NCBI GenBank assembly: GCA_020746105.1
Contig: CM036630.1
Span: 9,591,840-9,655,839, forward strand
Direction: 5' to 3'
Source: Trogon surrucura
Taxonomy: Eukaryota > Chordata > Aves > Trogoniformes > Trogonidae
Length of the DNA: 64,000 bases
Shown here: positions 61,269-64,000 of the stretch, in pieces
Layout: each line of letters opens with the position of its first letter
How positions within the stretch are numbered: the stretch's first letter is position 1
Position numbers and translations under genes: made by a program
Notes under the pieces: generated by a model
Database searches by the model: none
What the model saw: the letters and a program-made list of their open reading frames with translations, nothing else
Told to the model about the DNA's origin: nothing

Positions 61269-64000
61269 TCACCAACTAAGTCGGCATTTACCTGCTTATT
61301 GTCTTTTTCAAACATTTTCTGTTGAAGGTTCTGAAACAGGAGACTGGAAACCTCCTTTAGTTAGTACTTGCACAGGCTGAATTCTTAGGGCAACTTAATC
61401 AAGTGCTGTTGAAGTGCTGCATTTAGCCAAAAGCCAAGATCTCTCTCAGAAACAGATGCAAACCAGCAAAGCATCTGCCGAGGAAAGTGTACCGGAGAGA
61501 GGGAGCGCGTTCCTGCTTGCTGCACCCACTGCTAGGATGGTTCCCTGAAGTCTGGCCAGCACAGAAGAAGACGTGCCACAGCCTCCCTGGGCGCGGGGCT
61601 GACTCTGAGAGCAGTGCAGCAATGAGAAACACAAACTCGGCTACTGGCCTGCTGCTCCACCTGCCCCTGCCAGGCGCCTGGGTGGGGGAATGGAGAGCAA
61701 GGAACTCCCTGCTGGGGTTCCCATGAAGCAGCCTTGTCCCTGGAGCAGGGGCGGGTGTAGATGTGCTGAAATAGGAGAGCATAGAGAGCAGCAAATTTGG
61801 GTGGGAATAGGAATGGGGGAGAATAGAGAGGAAAGGAAAGAGAGACTTCATTCCGACCCGTTTCACACGTATTCTATCTCTGCCTCTTCAGCTTTGGGCT
61901 AATATTTTTCCATACTGATCTAAAAATGTACAGGTTTTCTTCTGCTTTTGAAGCCCTGATTTTAAAATAAGGGAAATCTGTCTTGGATTTTGACTCCTAC
62001 TTATGTCTCTGTGAGTATAATTCCAGAATCAAGTTCACTTGCCCACTCATTCCTTTAGATCTTCAACCCAGCAGGAATCAGTACCATAATGATTAATATA
62101 TGGTCTTTCTCTCTCTTTCATTATTCTTTAGCTTTTTATTTTACACTGGAAGTTCTGGCATTTCTGTACACCATTTGCACAAGAGTTTTGTTGTTTTCAG
62201 CTTGATTTGTCAGTTGAGAGAGTGTTTATTGCGGTGTTAGTATTGTGACTGTAAAGGAACAGTATGTTTTCATCTGTAATGTTCCTTCCCTGAGCAGATC
62301 AATCCCAGTGAACTCTTACTCAGCAAATGATGTGAGTTTTACTAAACATTTGCTCAGAAAATACATTCCGTGGTTAGACATACTGACATGTTTGCTGATA
62401 TGACCATGCCTCAGTAGTACACAGTCAGAGCTGGCCTGTGATTTACGATAGTGGGGTTGATTGTAAAGCAGGGGTTTGTTGCTTCTTTGTTAAAAAAAAC
62501 CCATTGGGTAAAGCATAAGGGTAAAAATCAAATCACACTTTAAAATGCATAGGAAATTTAAGAAGACAAAAATTATTTGGATTTCAGTTCTGTGAACCTT
62601 GACAATGTAGTTTTGAATGACCTATGCCAAAAAACCAAACGCCAGTGGTTCTCAGGCTGTTTAAAAGAAGCCGGAGAAAGAGAGCCAGTCTGCAGGAGGC
62701 TCTGCCAAAGCCTCAAGTAGAGGCAGACGCTGATGTCAGAAGAGAGCTGCTGGGACTGTCTTGTTTCCTACGTGATTGACAATACATGTGACACCATCCC
62801 TGTGCCCAGTACAACTCTGTTGGAGTTTTTCCATTGGCTTTGGTGAGAATTGGCTCCAGTCCTACATTTGTCTAATGTGTTAATGTGTTAACTGTGTCAA
62901 AAACTTTGCGACACCATTGACTATTGTACAGCTGATGATCTATTGGATGATAACTGTATCTGAGTAGGACAGACGACCACAGGAATTTCCCTCCATGTCT
63001 GTTGCATTGTTATTAAAGACAGAACTGTCGTATGGCTCTGACAGCGCAGTTTCATTATAACAACAGTAGATTTTCCAGGAAGTTAACTTTTGGGTTGCCA
63101 CTTAATCACCAAACCAATGAAGTGTTGTTAAACTGAGCTGAAAACAGTTTGCCTTTGACTGGATGGTTATTATTTTTAAGCATCACATCATTTGCTGTTA
63201 TTGGTTTTGATCAAGAATGAAAAACCCCCAAGTCTCTGGTTGGTGTCCAAGCTTTAGATAAAGAATATCATGGCAGAAAGTATGGGAGGAAAGCCCTACA
63301 TGCCCTCCCTAACATTCCTGTCTTCAAAAGGTTTATTGTTAAGAGTTGTGTGTGTATAACTGAATGGCTGAAGCACTTAATCTGCAGTTGTAGTATTTAA
63401 TGGTTATTAAATAATGAACCTGTACAGCAGTTACATCTGCAGGGCTGGTCTTTCTTATCATTCTAGGACGTTGTTAGGACAAAAAGTCCCTCTAAGGTCA
63501 AAATGAAGCAATGCTTCACCCTTCAGCTTTGTTGATCAATCCCGGGACCTGTGCATTTTCCTTTCTCAGTGCAAAGCGAAGCAAAGCAAAGCATGTGCTT
63601 TCTGATGAACTTTCACTGCTCACGGTTTTTGTTCTGTAAAGGTAGAGCTTTTTTGTTTTCAACAGCCATGGTCTCTCAAGGCCCTTGTAGTCATCATGGC
63701 TGAACCCTGAGGTTCTTCCCTAGGCTCGACTCTGCCTCTTGATCACACTGAGCTCCGGTTAAATGGAAGTTTTGCTTGAGGAAGAGGCAGAAGCTCGGAG
63801 TTTGCTGCAGTGGTTTCTGTGAAAGCACGTTCACCCATAACCTATATTGCCTTGACTTGGCAGTATTGTTTTATCTTGTATATCTGACACTCTCCCTTTC
63901 ACTGCTTACGTAAGAAAATCGTTTGTACTGTCAACAGCTCTGTTTAACCTTTAATAATAAAATTAGTAACTAAAACCAAAAGGCCCAAGTCCTGAGGCCC
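61269..64000. other. intergenic, no gene recognised
   Basis: Mixed to AT-rich DNA to the end of the window. A short GCAAA-type repeat lies near 63,572-63,595 and an AATGTGTT duplication near 62,874-62,890. No gene is supported. In human the next gene on this side is BOD1, far away, and none of its coding sequence was seen. Confidence 0.5.

Noticed and set aside
1-64000. Bacterial or phage features (operons, CRISPR, ribosome binding sites)
   Set aside because: Spliced vertebrate genes, CR1 repeats and CpG islands show eukaryotic nuclear DNA. No regularly spaced repeat array is present.
1-64000. tRNA or microRNA genes
   Set aside because: A few TTCRA-like and hairpin-like stretches were noticed (for example near 52,541 and 58,396), but none gave a full cloverleaf or a microRNA-length hairpin by eye.

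Overview
This window is vertebrate nuclear DNA, and almost certainly from a bird. It holds two multi-exon genes, both on the minus strand, set in long non-coding stretches with GC-rich, CpG-dense islands around each 5' end. The avian call rests on a 3'-terminal CR1 LINE fragment ending in the typical ATTCTATGATTCT tail (29,221-29,449) and on the short introns. No bacterial, viral or prophage gene was seen. The species cannot be named from the sequence.

Gene 1 is NKX2-5, the cardiac NK2-class homeobox factor (coding 5,977-7,663, minus strand, two exons, 783-bp intron). All family hallmarks are present: TN motif, homeodomain with Tyr54, NK2-specific domain and the C-terminal GIRAW. As written, however, the exon 2 frame is broken by one extra base in a run of eight G at 6,288-6,295. 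Read literally, the protein ends at about residue 227 and loses the NK2-specific domain and C-terminus. Removing one base gives an intact protein of 300 residues. An assembly or homopolymer error is the likeliest cause.

Gene 2 is STC2, the secreted glycoprotein hormone stanniocalcin-2 (coding 38,996-48,056, minus strand, four exons, 299 residues). It is fully intact with canonical splice sites and the expected cysteines, including Cys120 and Cys211. A probable 3' UTR of about 3.2 kb runs down to a polyadenylation signal at 35,807-35,812. The order NKX2-5 then STC2, both on the same strand, matches the human 5q35 arrangement as I know it.

Layout: 1-4,390 intergenic; 4,400-4,520 candidate downstream element; about 5,160-7,980 NKX2-5 with UTRs and promoter; 7,981-15,600 GC-rich upstream DNA with a GATA/SMAD-type cluster (9,930-10,020) and an NKX-site cluster (11,270-11,293); 15,600-35,790 intergenic, with two CR1 LINE fragments and a small GATA/E-box cluster; 35,790-48,056 STC2; 48,057-49,600 STC2 promoter island; 49,600-64,000 intergenic, with candidate conserved elements (54,240-54,620 and 55,320-55,450), a perfect 28-bp tandem duplication and a 24-bp palindrome.

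The two genes do not form an operon or pathway. NKX2-5 is a nuclear regulator of heart development. STC2 is a secreted inhibitor of the PAPP-A proteases. The most useful observations are the NKX2-5 frame break, the candidate cardiac control elements around that gene, and an RGD tripeptide in the STC2 tail. I found no convincing new gene or previously undescribed system. The many other open frames lie in GC-rich islands or unique intergenic DNA and look like chance.
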